From positions 1 to 64,000 of the forward strand of contig JBHJHI010000053.1 in assembly GCA_050330995.1 (NCBI GenBank): a DNA stretch of 64,000 nt, read 5' to 3'. Positions 23,228 through 32,415 of the stretch are shown here, piece after piece (position 1 is the first letter of the stretch; every line of letters starts with the position of its first letter). This DNA comes from Thermohalobaculum sp050330995. Its GTDB lineage: Bacteria > Pseudomonadota > Alphaproteobacteria > Rhodobacterales > Rhodobacteraceae. Position numbers and translations under genes: made by a program. Below the pieces are notes generated by a model. That model did no database searches, was not told where the DNA came from, and saw nothing but the letters and a program-made list of their open reading frames with translations.

Positions 23228-24223
23228 ATGTCTGCACGCTCCGTCGCCGCCCACGCCCTCGCGGGCCTCGCCTGTCTCGCCGCCGTGACGACGCCCGCCG
23301 CGGCCTCGCCGGTCCTGGCCGGCACCTACGACTCGTTCCTCGTCTTCGGCGACAGTCTGAGCGATCCGGGCAACCTGTTCGCGGCGACGGCGGGGGCCGT
23401 GCCGGCCTCGCCGCCCTACGCCCAGGGGCGCTTCTCGAACGGGCCGGTCTGGGCCGAGATCATCGCCGAGGACTTCGGGCCGGGGCGCCGCTACAATACC
23501 GCCTTCGGCGGCGCGCTCGCGACCACGAACGCCGACACGATCCCCGACCTCGGCCTCCAGCTCGGCGGCTTCCTCGCGGGCACGCCGCCCCTGCCGACGA
23601 TCGCGCCGATCACGCCGGGCGATCGGCCGCTCGCGGCCATCTGGGCGGGCTCGAACGACATCTTCGGCGCGCTCGCGAGCGATCCGGCGCAAGCCGTCGC
23701 GGCGGCCGAGGCGGCCGCCGGCGCCGTCGCGGACGGGCTCGACGACCTCCAGGCCGCGGGCGGCGTGGCCGACTTCCTGGTGTTCAACGTCCCCGACCTC
23801 GGGCTGACACCGCGGGTCGAGGGCACGCCCGGCCAGCCCATCGCCTCGGCCGCGTCCGACGCCTTCGACGCGACGCTGCGTGCGCTCGCCCCCGCGCCGG
23901 GGCGCGAGGTGACGATCGTGGACGTCCTCGGCCTCAGCCGCGCCCTCGAAGCCGACCCGGGCGCCTTCGGCGTCAGCAACACGGACGAGCCCTGCGTCGT
24001 GCCGCTCGGCGGCGCCTCCGGCTTCGGGCCGTTCGACATCCTCTGCGACAGCGAGGCGGATTTCGCCGCACGCGCCTTCTTCGACCGCATTCACCCCAAC
24101 GCGGTGATCCAGACGGCGATCGCGGGGGCCGCGGTCGACGCGCTGGTGCCGATCCCGGCGACGCTGCTGCTGCTCGGGGGGGCGGTGGTGGTCCTCGGCC
24201 TCGCGAGGCGCCGGCAGCGCTGA
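23228..24223 (+). CDS. Secreted GDSL (SGNH) hydrolase with VPLPA-CTERM-type sorting tail
   Basis: The 331-residue esterase or lipase has a signal peptide and SGNH blocks: nucleophile Ser43 in VFGDSLSDPGN, Gly in NTAFGGALA, Asn in WAGSNDIF and Asp/His in FFDRIHPNAV. The extreme C-terminus, VPIPATLLLLGGAVVVL followed by GLARRRQR, is a tripartite sorting signal (short motif, hydrophobic helix, basic end) resembling the PEP-CTERM/VPLPA-CTERM class that is recognised by an exosortase. The protein should therefore be exported, anchored and processed at the envelope. No exosortase is in this window. The substrate (lipid or acylated glycan) is unknown. Confidence 0.88.
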   Translation: MSARSVAAHALAGLACLAAVTTPAAASPVLAGTYDSFLVFGDSLSDPGNLFAATAGAVPASPPYAQGRFSNGPVWAEIIAEDFGPGRRYNTAFGGALATTNADTIPDLGLQLGGFLAGTPPLPTIAPITPGDRPLAAIWAGSNDIFGALASDPAQAVAAAEAAAGAVADGLDDLQAAGGVADFLVFNVPDLGLTPRVEGTPGQPIASAASDAFDATLRALAPAPGREVTIVDVLGLSRALEADPGAFGVSNTDEPCVVPLGGASGFGPFDILCDSEADFAARAFFDRIHPNAVIQTAIAGAAVDALVPIPATLLLLGGAVVVLGLARRRQR

Positions 24224-24319
24224 GACGGGACACGCCGGGGGCGCGGCCGATCCGCGCCCCGCTGGTCCGACACCGGCGGCTCGTCTAGGCTCGCCTCTCC
24301 GAGCCAGCGGGAGGACGCC

Positions 24320-25714
24320 ATGGCCGACGACAGGCTGACCAACGCGCAGGTGCGCGATCTCGAAGCCCTGCTGCACCCCAACTCCGACCTCGTGCGGCTG
24401 CGCGAGCGCGGCGCCCATTCGATCGCCTCCGGCTCGGGCGTCCACGTCACCGACGAGAGCGGACGGCGCTACATCGAGGCCATGTCGGGGCTCTGGTGCT
24501 GCGGGCTCGGCTTCGACGAGCCGGAGCTGGTCGAGGCCGCGGCCGAGCAGATGGCGCGGCTGCCCTACTATCACCTGTTCGGCGGGCGCACGCACGAGCC
24601 GGCGATCGAGCTGGCCGAAGCGATCAAGGACCTGTTCCCCGAGCCGATGGCGCGGGTGTTCTACGCCTCCTCGGGCTCCGAGGCGAACGACACCCAGATC
24701 AAGGCGATCTGGTACTACAACAACGCGCGCGGCCTGCCCCGGAAGAAGAAGATCGTCTCGCGCCGCAAGGGCTACCACGGGGTCACGCTCGCGACCGCCT
24801 CGCTGACCGGGATCGCGCTCAACCACGACGGCTTCGACCTGCCGCTCGGCTTCGCGCGCCACACCACCACGCCGCACTTCTGGCGCGAGGGGCGGGACGG
24901 CGAGGACGAGGCCGCCTTCTGCGCGCGCCTCGCCGCCGACCTCGACGCGCTGATCGAGGCGGAAGGCCCCGAGACCGTCGCCGCCTTCATCGCCGAGCCG
25001 GTGATGGGCGCGGGCGGCGTGATCGTGCCGCCCGAGGGCTACTTCGCCGCCATCCAGCCGGTGCTGGAGCGCCACGACGTCGTGCTGATCGACGACGAGG
25101 TGATCTGCGGCTTCGGCCGCACCGGCACCTGGTTCGGCGCCGAGACGATGGGGATGCGCCCCGACACGGTGTCGATGGCCAAGCAGCTCACCTCTGCCTA
25201 CGTGCCGCTCTCAGCGGTCGCCTTGAGGCGCGAGATCGCCGAAGCGGTCGAGGCCGAGGCCGCGCGGCGTCCCGCCTTCGGCCACGGCTTCACCTACGGC
25301 GGCCATCCCGTCGGCTGCGCGGTCGCGCTGAAGGCGATCGAGATCTATCGCCGCCGCGACATCCCCGGCCACGTCGCGCGGATCGCGCCCGCCTTCCAGC
25401 AGGGCTTGCGCGCCCATGCCGAGCATCCGCTGGTCGGCGAGGCGCGGGGCGTCGGCCTCCTCGGCGCGCTGGAGCTCTCGCCCGACCGCGAGGCGCGCGC
25501 CACCTTCGCCGAGCCCGGCAAGGTCGGCCCGCGCTTCGCCGAGGAGATGCTGGAGCGCGGCGTGCTGGTGCGCGCGCTCGGCGACACGGTCGCCTTCTGC
25601 CCGCCGATGGTGATCGACGAGGCGGGGGTCGAGGAGATGCTGGCCCCCCTCGGCGCCGCGCTCGACGCCACGCTCGACTGGGCCCGCGCCGAGGGGCGCA
25701 TGACGCCGGCCTGA
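24320..25714 (+). CDS. Class III PLP-dependent aminotransferase
   Basis: The complete 464-residue omega-aminotransferase-type enzyme has YASSGSEANDTQIKAIWYYN (phosphate pocket), the Asp of VLIDDEVICGFGRTGTWFG, the PLP lysine in VSMAKQLTSAYVPLSAV and GFTYGGHPVGCAVALKAIEI. It closely follows the pattern of enzymes annotated as aspartate aminotransferase family, many of which use beta-alanine, putrescine, taurine or similar omega-amines with pyruvate or 2-oxoglutarate. The substrate cannot be fixed from sequence. The ATG follows GGGAGGACG. It is a full-length comparison for the truncated fragment at the window's left edge. Confidence 0.9.
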   Translation: MADDRLTNAQVRDLEALLHPNSDLVRLRERGAHSIASGSGVHVTDESGRRYIEAMSGLWCCGLGFDEPELVEAAAEQMARLPYYHLFGGRTHEPAIELAEAIKDLFPEPMARVFYASSGSEANDTQIKAIWYYNNARGLPRKKKIVSRRKGYHGVTLATASLTGIALNHDGFDLPLGFARHTTTPHFWREGRDGEDEAAFCARLAADLDALIEAEGPETVAAFIAEPVMGAGGVIVPPEGYFAAIQPVLERHDVVLIDDEVICGFGRTGTWFGAETMGMRPDTVSMAKQLTSAYVPLSAVALRREIAEAVEAEAARRPAFGHGFTYGGHPVGCAVALKAIEIYRRRDIPGHVARIAPAFQQGLRAHAEHPLVGEARGVGLLGALELSPDREARATFAEPGKVGPRFAEEMLERGVLVRALGDTVAFCPPMVIDEAGVEEMLAPLGAALDATLDWARAEGRMTPA

Positions 25715-25862
25715 GCCATCGGCCACGGCCCTGCCCGCATTCCGCCCTATTTCGGCCCATATCGCGTCGAAGTTGTGGCATCGGGCGGACCCTCGCCTAC
25801 ACTGCTCCGACGGCGGGCGCATCGCGTCCGCCCTCGTGTTCGGGCAGCAGGCGAGGCGGTCG

Positions 25863-26279
25863 ATGCGCAACGGGTCACGGGTCGGGGAGATCGCGGAAGG
25901 CCGCGGGCTCGCGCTCGCCTTCCTCTCGGGGCTCGCGGCCGGGCTCGGCTACGTCTCGCTCGACCGCTGGGACCCCTACGCGCTCCTGACCCCCGAGGTG
26001 GGCCTCGGCCTCGTCGGGATCGGCGCGGTCGGCGCCTTCCTCTCGGTGGTCGCGCGCCTGCCGCGGCTCTCGGACGGGCACGCGGGGCTCCTCGCCATGG
26101 CGCTCGGCGTCGCCATCCTCGGCCTCGACGAGCTGCGCGACGAGGACTGGGTCGGCGGCCCGCCGGCCGAGGAGCGCCAGATGGAGCGCAAGTTCGAGCG
26201 CATGCTCGCCCCGGGCGTCGGCACGCTCGACACCGCGCCGGTCCACGGAGCGATCGCGACGGCGCCACGCGTCGGCTGA
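25863..26279 (+). CDS. Unknown small membrane protein
   Basis: The 138-residue protein has an N-terminal hydrophobic region (GLALAFLSGLAAGLGYVSL, about 14-32), two further hydrophobic stretches (VGLGLVGIGAVGAFLSVVA and LLAMALGVAILGL), then a charged segment (DELRDEDWVGGPPAEERQMERKFERML) and a low-complexity end. I do not recognise a family. GC-rich codon use and third-position bias match the neighbours, so it is probably real. The start could lie further upstream (the frame is open from 25773); the ATG at 25863 has GGCGAGG before it. Confidence 0.5.
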   Translation: MRNGSRVGEIAEGRGLALAFLSGLAAGLGYVSLDRWDPYALLTPEVGLGLVGIGAVGAFLSVVARLPRLSDGHAGLLAMALGVAILGLDELRDEDWVGGPPAEERQMERKFERMLAPGVGTLDTAPVHGAIATAPRVG

Positions 26280-26564
26280 GCCCCCGGCGCGGCCGCGCGG
26301 ACGCCCGGCGGTTCGAACCACCGGATCTCCGCGGCGGATTGCGTCTTCGAGGTTTCGCGGGGGTCGTCTCCATCGTGACGGCGTGGCCGGGGACGCAGGC
26401 GTTCCGGTCGATCCGCGTGGCTCGTCCTCGGGCGCCCCGCGCGGCCGGGGGCATATCCGCCATGACCGGCACGCCTCGTCCCCGCGCTTGCCACGGGGCT
26501 GGCCGGGCGCCATCTCCCGCGGCCGGGCCACGCGCCGCGCCCGGCGTTCCCGCGAGAGGCTCCC

Positions 26565-27500
26565 TTGTCCGTCGGCACCGACGACCGCCCGCTGTTCGGC
26601 ATCGCGCTCAAGCTCGCCTCGGTCGCGGTGCTGCTGGCGATGGCGAGCCTCGTGAAGACCGCGCGCGAGACCATGCCGCCCGGCGAGGTGGTGTTCTTCC
26701 GCTCGCTGTTCGCGATCCCGCCGATCCTGGCCTGGCTCTGGTGGCGCGGCGAGCTCGCTGACGGCCTCCGGGTCCGCGCGCCCCGGCTACACCTCTGGCG
26801 CGGGCTGATGGGCGGCACGGCGATGGGGCTGATCTTCACCGCGCTCGGGCTGATTCCGTTGCCCGAGGTCACGGCGATCGGCTTCGCCGCGCCGGTCCTG
26901 GTCACGGTGTTCGCGGCCCTCTTCCTCGGCGAGCGCCTCCGGATCTGGCGGATCTCGGCGGTCGCGGTCGGGCTCGTCGGCGTCATGGTGATGCTGGCGC
27001 CGCGGCTCTCGGCGGCGGGCGGGGCGAGCACGCCGGACGAGACGTCGGGCGCGCTCGCCATGCTCGGCGCGACGGTGCTGATGGCGGGCGCGATCTGCAT
27101 GGTCCGCCGTCTGGTCGCGACCGACGAATCGGCCGCGATCGTGTTCTGGTTCTCGGTGATCTGCACCGGGCTCTCGCTCGTGACCCTGCCGTTCGGCTGG
27201 GCCGTGCCCTCTGGCGCGGTGCTCGGCGCGATGGTGCTGGCCGGCCTCGCCGGGGGCATCGGGCAGATCCTCCTGACCGAGGCCTACCGCCACGCCGACG
27301 CCGGGGTGATCTCGCCGTTCGAGTACGCCTCGCTGGTGATGGCGCTGGCGGTCGGCTGGGCGGTGTTCGGCGAGACCGCGCGGCCGGCGGTGCTGGCGGG
27401 CGCGGCGCTCGTGATCGCCGCGGGCCTGGTGATCGCCTGGCGCGAGAGCCGGACGCGGGCGGCGGTGGGGGCCCCGCGGCCGGCCGGAGGCGCGGGGTGA
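26565..27500 (+). CDS. EamA (DMT) family transporter
   Basis: The 311-residue protein has ten hydrophobic helices arranged as two EamA repeats, each about 135 residues. The second repeat begins near GALAMLGATVLMAGAICMVRRL. EVVFFRSLFAIPPILAW, TALGLIPLPEVTAIGFAAPV and GEFEYASLVMALAVGWAVFGE-type positions are typical of RhaT/YdcZ-like metabolite exporters. The start is a TTG at 26565 with GAGAGG eight bases before it; no ATG gives a full first helix. It probably exports an amino acid or other small metabolite. It stands alone. Confidence 0.87.
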   Translation: MSVGTDDRPLFGIALKLASVAVLLAMASLVKTARETMPPGEVVFFRSLFAIPPILAWLWWRGELADGLRVRAPRLHLWRGLMGGTAMGLIFTALGLIPLPEVTAIGFAAPVLVTVFAALFLGERLRIWRISAVAVGLVGVMVMLAPRLSAAGGASTPDETSGALAMLGATVLMAGAICMVRRLVATDESAAIVFWFSVICTGLSLVTLPFGWAVPSGAVLGAMVLAGLAGGIGQILLTEAYRHADAGVISPFEYASLVMALAVGWAVFGETARPAVLAGAALVIAAGLVIAWRESRTRAAVGAPRPAGGAG

Positions 27501-27527
27501 GGGCCGGTCGACCTGCTGTAGACCCGA

Positions 27528-28271
27528 CTACGGCGCGAACGCCTCCCCCCGCCAGTCGAACAGCCGCCCCGACTGCTCCGGCCCGAGCCGCGACAGCACG
27601 CCGAGCAGGTGTTCCGCCGCCTCGTCCGGCTCGAACAGGTCCTCCTCCTTCACGAAGCCGCGGAAGGGCTCGGACAGCTCGGTCTTCACCGTGCCGGGCT
27701 GGAGGCCGGTGATCACCAGCTCGCGCCGGCGCCGCCCCTCCTCGATCGCGAGGCAGGTCAGGATCTGGTTCAGCGCCGCCTTCGAGGCGCGGTAGCTGTA
27801 CCAGCCGCCCGCCTTGTTGTCCGAGATCGAGCCGACCCGCGCCGAGAGCGCGGCGAACACCGCCGGTTCGCGGCGCGGGATCAGGGGCAGGAAGTGCTTG
27901 GCCACGAGCGCGGGGCCCGTGGCGTTGATGGCGTAGGAGCGGGCGAAGCCCGCCGCCGTCAGGTCGCGCCAGGTCTTCTCGGGGAAGTGGTCGTCCGCGT
28001 GCAGCAGGCCGACCGCGCAGATCACGAGACGCAGCCCGGCGTCCTCGCCGATCGCGCCCGCGGCCGCCTCGATGCTCGCCTCGTCGGTCACGTCGATCCG
28101 GCCGGGAACCACGCCCTCGGCCTCTGGCACCCGTCCGGAGCGCGAGAGGGCGTGGACGCGGCCGATGCCGTCGAGGCCCGCGAGCGCGCGCACGAAGGCC
28201 TGGCCGAGCCCGCCGGAGGCGCCGATCACCGCCGCGTCGACGGGGCGGCCCAGATGGGAGAAGTCGATCAT
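27528..28271 (-). CDS. Short-chain dehydrogenase, C-factor/CsgA-like
   Basis: The 247-residue SDR has the glycine motif VIGASGGLGQAFVRAL, NATGPALVAKHFLP, a serine in ALSARVGSISDN and the catalytic Tyr-x3-Lys in YSYRASKAALNQ. The order and spacing, with DNKAGGWYSYRASKAAL, match the C-factor-like SDR subgroup common in proteobacteria. The cofactor would be NAD(P), and the substrate is unknown. The start ATG at 28271 is near a GC-rich region without a strong ribosome-binding site. It lies convergent to the EamA transporter, 27 bases apart. Confidence 0.85.
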   Translation of the reverse strand: MIDFSHLGRPVDAAVIGASGGLGQAFVRALAGLDGIGRVHALSRSGRVPEAEGVVPGRIDVTDEASIEAAAGAIGEDAGLRLVICAVGLLHADDHFPEKTWRDLTAAGFARSYAINATGPALVAKHFLPLIPRREPAVFAALSARVGSISDNKAGGWYSYRASKAALNQILTCLAIEEGRRRRELVITGLQPGTVKTELSEPFRGFVKEEDLFEPDEAAEHLLGVLSRLGPEQSGRLFDWRGEAFAP

Positions 28272-28379
28272 GGCGGCCGAAGTGCGCCGCCCGGCCGAGC
28301 GGTCAAGCGCGGCTGATCGGCTGCCGTGTCCTGGCCGCGCATCGCGGCGCCTCGACCCGTCGCGGGGCGCGCGTCCCCG

Positions 28380-28775
28380 TCACGTCGCGGGACGAGCCTC
28401 CACGAAGGCCCAGGCCGCGTCCTCCTCGCCCGGATCGAAGGTGCGCGCGTCAATCGGCGCGATCTTGTCGTTCGCCTCGATCATCCGCCGCGCGATCTCG
28501 GGCGCGCCGACGACCGCGTAGCGCCCGACGCGGGCGGGCGAGCGGAACTGCGCGCGCAGCCCCTCGAGCGAGAAGCCCGCGACCGCGTCGCCCGGACCGC
28601 CGAAGTCGTGCAGGATCAGGAGCATCCGGATCGGCTCGTCGTGGCGGTCGAACGCCTCGTTCATGGTGCGCGCGAGGTCGGCCATCTCGTCGGTACCGAC
28701 GCCGCCCTCGATGCGGAAGGCGTAGACGCGCTCGTCGCTCGCGGGGATCTGTCGGATGGCGTCGGTCGTCAGCAT
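28380..28775 (-). CDS. SpoIIAA-like STAS-related protein
   Basis: The 131-residue cytoplasmic protein has an alternating strand-helix pattern: VYAFRIEGGVGTDEMADLARTMNEAFDRHDEPIRMLLILHDFGG, then a final segment VGRYAVVGAPEIARRMIEANDKI. This corresponds to the SpoIIAA-like/SEC14-type domain family, of which many alphaproteobacteria have one or two copies. The function is unknown; lipid or regulator binding has been suggested for the fold. The ATG at 28775 is preferred to an upstream ATG at 28850, which would add a non-conserved basic tail. It is encoded upstream of an SDR on the same strand. Confidence 0.72.
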   Translation of the reverse strand: MLTTDAIRQIPASDERVYAFRIEGGVGTDEMADLARTMNEAFDRHDEPIRMLLILHDFGGPGDAVAGFSLEGLRAQFRSPARVGRYAVVGAPEIARRMIEANDKIAPIDARTFDPGEEDAAWAFVEARPAT

Positions 28776-28869
28776 GGCGCGGCCTCGCAGGGGGTTGGCG
28801 ACGGGGCAACCGCCGCCCCGGCATCCCGGTTTCGTTCGCGCCCGCGCCACCTCGCGTCAGGGGGGCGGT

Positions 28870-29646
28870 TCAGCGCCCGCGCCAGACCGGCGTGCGCTTG
28901 GACAGGAACGCCTCCATCCCCTCGCGGAAATCCTCGGAGAGATAGCACATCGTCACCAGATCGGCGTCCTCGGCCGCGGGGCCGTCGGTCATGACGCGGC
29001 GCAGCCCCTCCTTGGTCGCGCGCATGGTCAGCGGCGCGTGCTCGGCCATCACGCCTGCGAGGCGGCGCGCCTCGGCCATCACCGCGTCGGCGTCGGCGAG
29101 CACCCGGGCGACGAGGCCGATGCGCTCGGCCTCGGCCGCCTCGATCAACCGCGCGGTCAGCAGGATCTCGCGGGTGCGGCCGTGGCCGAGCAGGGTGGCG
29201 AGGCGGGCGAGCGAGTCGGTGGAGAGGCAGTTGCCGAGCGTGCGCGCGATCGGGAAGCCGAAGCGCAGCCGCTCGTCGGCAAGGCGGATGTCGCAGGCGG
29301 CCGCGATCGCGGCCCCGCCGCCGGTGCAGGCCCCGGCGATCGCGGCGATGGTCGGCACCGGGCAGCGCTCGATCGCGTCGAACACCGCGCTCATGCGCTT
29401 CTCGTAGCCGAGCGCGTCCTCGGCGGTCTCGAAGGCGCGGAACTGCGTCATGTCGGTGCCGGCGGCGAAGGCGCGCCCGCCCGCCCCGGCGACGATCAGC
29501 GCGTGGACCGAGCCGTCGGTCGGCATCGAGCGGCAGATGTCGGCCAGCCCCTCGTACATCGCGAAGGTGAGCGCGTTGCGGCTCTGGGGCCGGTTGAAGG
29601 TGACGACGGCCACGCCGTCCTCGACCTGGTGGATCAGCTCGTCCAT
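28870..29646 (-). CDS. Enoyl-CoA hydratase/isomerase family protein
   Basis: The 258-residue crotonase-fold enzyme has VEDGVAVVTFNRPQSRNALTFAMYEGL, the oxyanion-hole loops GAGGRAFAAGTDMTQFRAF and CTGGGAAIAAACDIRLADE, and RFGFPIARTLGNCLSTDSL in place of the usual hydratase catalytic region. The first catalytic Glu is not obvious at the GGG helix (GACTGGGAAIAAACD), so the enzyme may be an isomerase, hydrolase or lyase rather than a hydratase. AGGGAGGGTTC precedes the ATG at 29646. It acts on acyl-CoA thioesters in the cytoplasm and could feed reducing equivalents to the ETF encoded upstream. Confidence 0.88.
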   Translation of the reverse strand: MDELIHQVEDGVAVVTFNRPQSRNALTFAMYEGLADICRSMPTDGSVHALIVAGAGGRAFAAGTDMTQFRAFETAEDALGYEKRMSAVFDAIERCPVPTIAAIAGACTGGGAAIAAACDIRLADERLRFGFPIARTLGNCLSTDSLARLATLLGHGRTREILLTARLIEAAEAERIGLVARVLADADAVMAEARRLAGVMAEHAPLTMRATKEGLRRVMTDGPAAEDADLVTMCYLSEDFREGMEAFLSKRTPVWRGR

Positions 29647-30133
29647 GAACCCTCCCTGCGGCCGGTCTCGCGGATCGCCGGCGCTCGCGCCGCCCAAGGG
29701 CACGGCCCGACGGCCTCCGGTCAACCCCGTCGGCGCCCCCTCTGGCAGGTCGGCTCGACGTCTTCGTCGTCGTAGGCCGTTGGCGGAGAAGAGGCCGCGA
29801 TCGAGCGCGGTGCGAAAACCGACCCGCGACCGGCGCCCCCGGCGGGTCGGTTCGACGCCCGTGCGGGCGCTGACATGCCGTGGCCGGACGACGACGCGGG
29901 ACGAACCGACCGGCGGGGCCTGCCTCCATCGGCGGAACCGGGCTTTCGCGCCGGTGGTTCGCAGGGCACGGATCGGGACACGGGCGGGGTTGTCGCAGGC
30001 GGCATCGTGCTTACGATCGCGCTGCAACATGGCGGGTCTCGCCCGGCACCGCACCGCCATCGTACCGGCCGCGGGCCGGATGCCGCCCCGGCCGCCGGCC
30101 GGATCGCCAAGACGCATAAGGGGACGCGCTCCC
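29647..30133. other. 487-bp divergent intergenic region upstream of glgB
   Basis: No convincing gene is present. It carries a hairpin (ACCGACCCGC at 29818-29827 pairing with GCGGGTCGGT at 29842-29851) and lies between the divergent crotonase and glgB genes, so it must contain both promoters. Long frames here are extensions of glgB or of the crotonase without their own start signals. Confidence 0.6.
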
Positions 30134-32326
30134 ATGGCCGACATCATCGCCGAGCCCGACGCGGCCGCGCTCGACGCCCTCGCCCGCGGCGAGCACGCCG
30201 ACCCGTTCGCCCTCCTCGGGCCGCACCGCACGCCGGCGGGCTGGCGCGTCATGGCGATCGTGCCGGGCGCGGAGGCCGTCTCGCTCACCGGCCGGGCCGG
30301 CGACACCATCGCCGAGATGCACGCGGCCGGCCCGGACGGGCTCTGGCGCGCCGATCTGGACGACCATCCCGGCGCCTACCGCTTCACGGCCCGGCGCGGC
30401 GGCGACGTCTGGCGGGTCGAGGACCCCTACCGTTTCGGCCCGATCATGGGCGAGCAGGACGAGCACTATATCGCCGAGGGCACGCACAAGCGGCTCTGGC
30501 GGGTGCTCGGCGCGCACGTGACGGCGATGGACGGCGAGCCGGGCGTCGCCTTCGCGGTCTGGGCGCCCTCGGCCAGGCGCGTCTCGGTGGTCGGCGACTT
30601 CAACGACTGGGACGGGCGGCGCCACGTCATGCGCTGGCGCGGCTCGACCGGCTGCGCCGAGATCTTCGTGCCCGGCCTCGGCGACGGCACGCGCTACAAG
30701 TACGAGATCCTGGGCGCCGACGGCGAGGTGCATCTCAAGGCCGATCCGGTCGGCTTCGGCGCCGACCACCCGCCCGACAACGCCTCGATCGTGCGCGACC
30801 TCTCGGGCCACGACTGGGCCGACGGCGCGTGGATGGACGCCCGCGCCGCCTCGCACCGCGTCGACGCCCCGGTCAGCGTCTACGAGGTGCACCTCGGCTC
30901 GTGGCAGAGGCGCGCGGACGGTGGGCGCCTCGGCTGGGACGAGCTGGCCGAGCGGCTGGTGCCCTACGCCGCCGAGATGGGCTTCACCCATCTCGAGCTG
31001 ATGCCGGTCTCGGAGTTCCCGTTCGACGGCTCCTGGGGCTACCAGCCGGTCGGGCTGTTCGCGCCGACCTCGCGCTTCGGCCGGCCCGAAGGCTTCAAGC
31101 GCTTCGTGGACGCGGCGCACCGCGCCGGGCTCGGCGTGATCCTCGACTGGGTGGTCGGCCACTTCCCGACCGACCCCCATGGCCTCGGCCGCTTCGACGG
31201 CACCGCGCTCTACGAGCACGCCGACCCGCGCGAGGGTTTCCACAAGGACTGGAACACGCTGATCTACAACTACGGCCGGCCGACGGTGCAGAACTACCTG
31301 GTCTCGAACGCGCTCTACTGGCTGGAGGAGTTCCACGCCGACGGGCTGCGCGTCGACGCGGTCGCCTCGATGCTCTATCGCGACTACTCGCGCTCGGACG
31401 GCGAATGGGTGGCGAACAAGTACGGCGGACGCGAGAACCTGGAGGCGATCGAGTTCCTGCAGCGCACCAACCGCGAGGTCTACGGCGCGCACGAGGGCGC
31501 GGTGACGGTGGCCGAGGAATCGACCGCCTGGCCGGGCGTGTCGCGCCCGGTTCACGACGGCGGGCTCGGCTTCGGCTTCAAGTGGAACATGGGCTGGATG
31601 AACGACACGCTTCGCTACATGCAGGAAGCGCACGAGCATCGCCGCCACCACCACGACAAGATGACCTTCGGGCTGCACTACGCCTTCAGCGAGAACTTCG
31701 TACTGCCGCTCAGCCACGACGAGGTGGTGCACGGCAAGGGCTCGCTGATCGGGCGGATGCCGGGCGACGACTGGCAGCGCCACGCGAACCTGCGCGCGTA
31801 CTACGGCTTCATGTGGGGCCATCCGGGCAAGAAGCTCCTGTTCATGGGCGGGGAACTCGCGCAGGAAGCCGAGTGGAACCACGACGCCGGCCTCGACTGG
31901 CAGGGCGCCGACGGGTCGCTGAAGCGGGGCGTGCGCCGGCTGGTCGCCGATCTGAACCGGCTCTACCGCGACACCCCGGCGCTCCACGCGCGCGACTGCG
32001 ATCCCTCGGGCTTCGAGTGGGTCGACGGCGGGGCGAACGAGGCCTCGGTGCTGGCTTGGCTCCGCCATGGCCCCGAGGGGACGCCACCGGTGCTCTGCCT
32101 CTACAACTTCAGCCATGTCGAGCACGCCGACTGGCGCTTCGGCGTACCCCACGCCGGGCGCTGGGAGGAGGTGCTCAACACCGACGCCGAGATCTACGGC
32201 GGCTCGGGGCGGGGCAACATGGGCGGCTCGGACACGGTCGACGAGCCGACCCACGGCAAGCCGCACGCCGTGACCGCGACACTGCCGCCGCTTTCGGCCG
32301 TGTTCTTCCGCTATCGGCCGGGCTGA
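30134..32326 (+). CDS. glgB: 1,4-alpha-glucan branching enzyme
   Basis: It makes the alpha-1,6 branches of glycogen by transferring glucan segments (GH13 family). The 730 residues include an N-terminal CBM48-like domain (FAVWAPSARRVSVVGDFNDWDG). The barrel holds the four conserved regions: DWVVGHFP (I), DGLRVDAVASMLYRDYSR (II, nucleophile Asp), VAEESTAW (III, acid/base Glu) and LPLSHDEVVHGKGS (IV, Asp). The length matches bacterial GlgB. The ATG at 30134 follows GGGGACGCG. No glgA, glgC, glgP or glgX is adjacent, which is unusual. Instead a second GH13-like gene follows after 89 bases. Confidence 0.95.
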   Translation: MADIIAEPDAAALDALARGEHADPFALLGPHRTPAGWRVMAIVPGAEAVSLTGRAGDTIAEMHAAGPDGLWRADLDDHPGAYRFTARRGGDVWRVEDPYRFGPIMGEQDEHYIAEGTHKRLWRVLGAHVTAMDGEPGVAFAVWAPSARRVSVVGDFNDWDGRRHVMRWRGSTGCAEIFVPGLGDGTRYKYEILGADGEVHLKADPVGFGADHPPDNASIVRDLSGHDWADGAWMDARAASHRVDAPVSVYEVHLGSWQRRADGGRLGWDELAERLVPYAAEMGFTHLELMPVSEFPFDGSWGYQPVGLFAPTSRFGRPEGFKRFVDAAHRAGLGVILDWVVGHFPTDPHGLGRFDGTALYEHADPREGFHKDWNTLIYNYGRPTVQNYLVSNALYWLEEFHADGLRVDAVASMLYRDYSRSDGEWVANKYGGRENLEAIEFLQRTNREVYGAHEGAVTVAEESTAWPGVSRPVHDGGLGFGFKWNMGWMNDTLRYMQEAHEHRRHHHDKMTFGLHYAFSENFVLPLSHDEVVHGKGSLIGRMPGDDWQRHANLRAYYGFMWGHPGKKLLFMGGELAQEAEWNHDAGLDWQGADGSLKRGVRRLVADLNRLYRDTPALHARDCDPSGFEWVDGGANEASVLAWLRHGPEGTPPVLCLYNFSHVEHADWRFGVPHAGRWEEVLNTDAEIYGGSGRGNMGGSDTVDEPTHGKPHAVTATLPPLSAVFFRYRPG

Positions 32327-32415
32327 GGCCCGAGCCGCCGACACGACCGGACCGAGGTCCGATCCGACGATACCGCCGGGCGGGGGATCCGGCCGCCGAC
32401 GAAGGGGGGCGCCCG

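Noticed and set aside
26310..26319. GGTTCGAACC, like a tRNA T-loop
   Set aside because: No acceptor stem, D-arm, anticodon arm or CCA end around it; it is a plain palindrome. The same word at 58865-58874 was rejected for the same reason.
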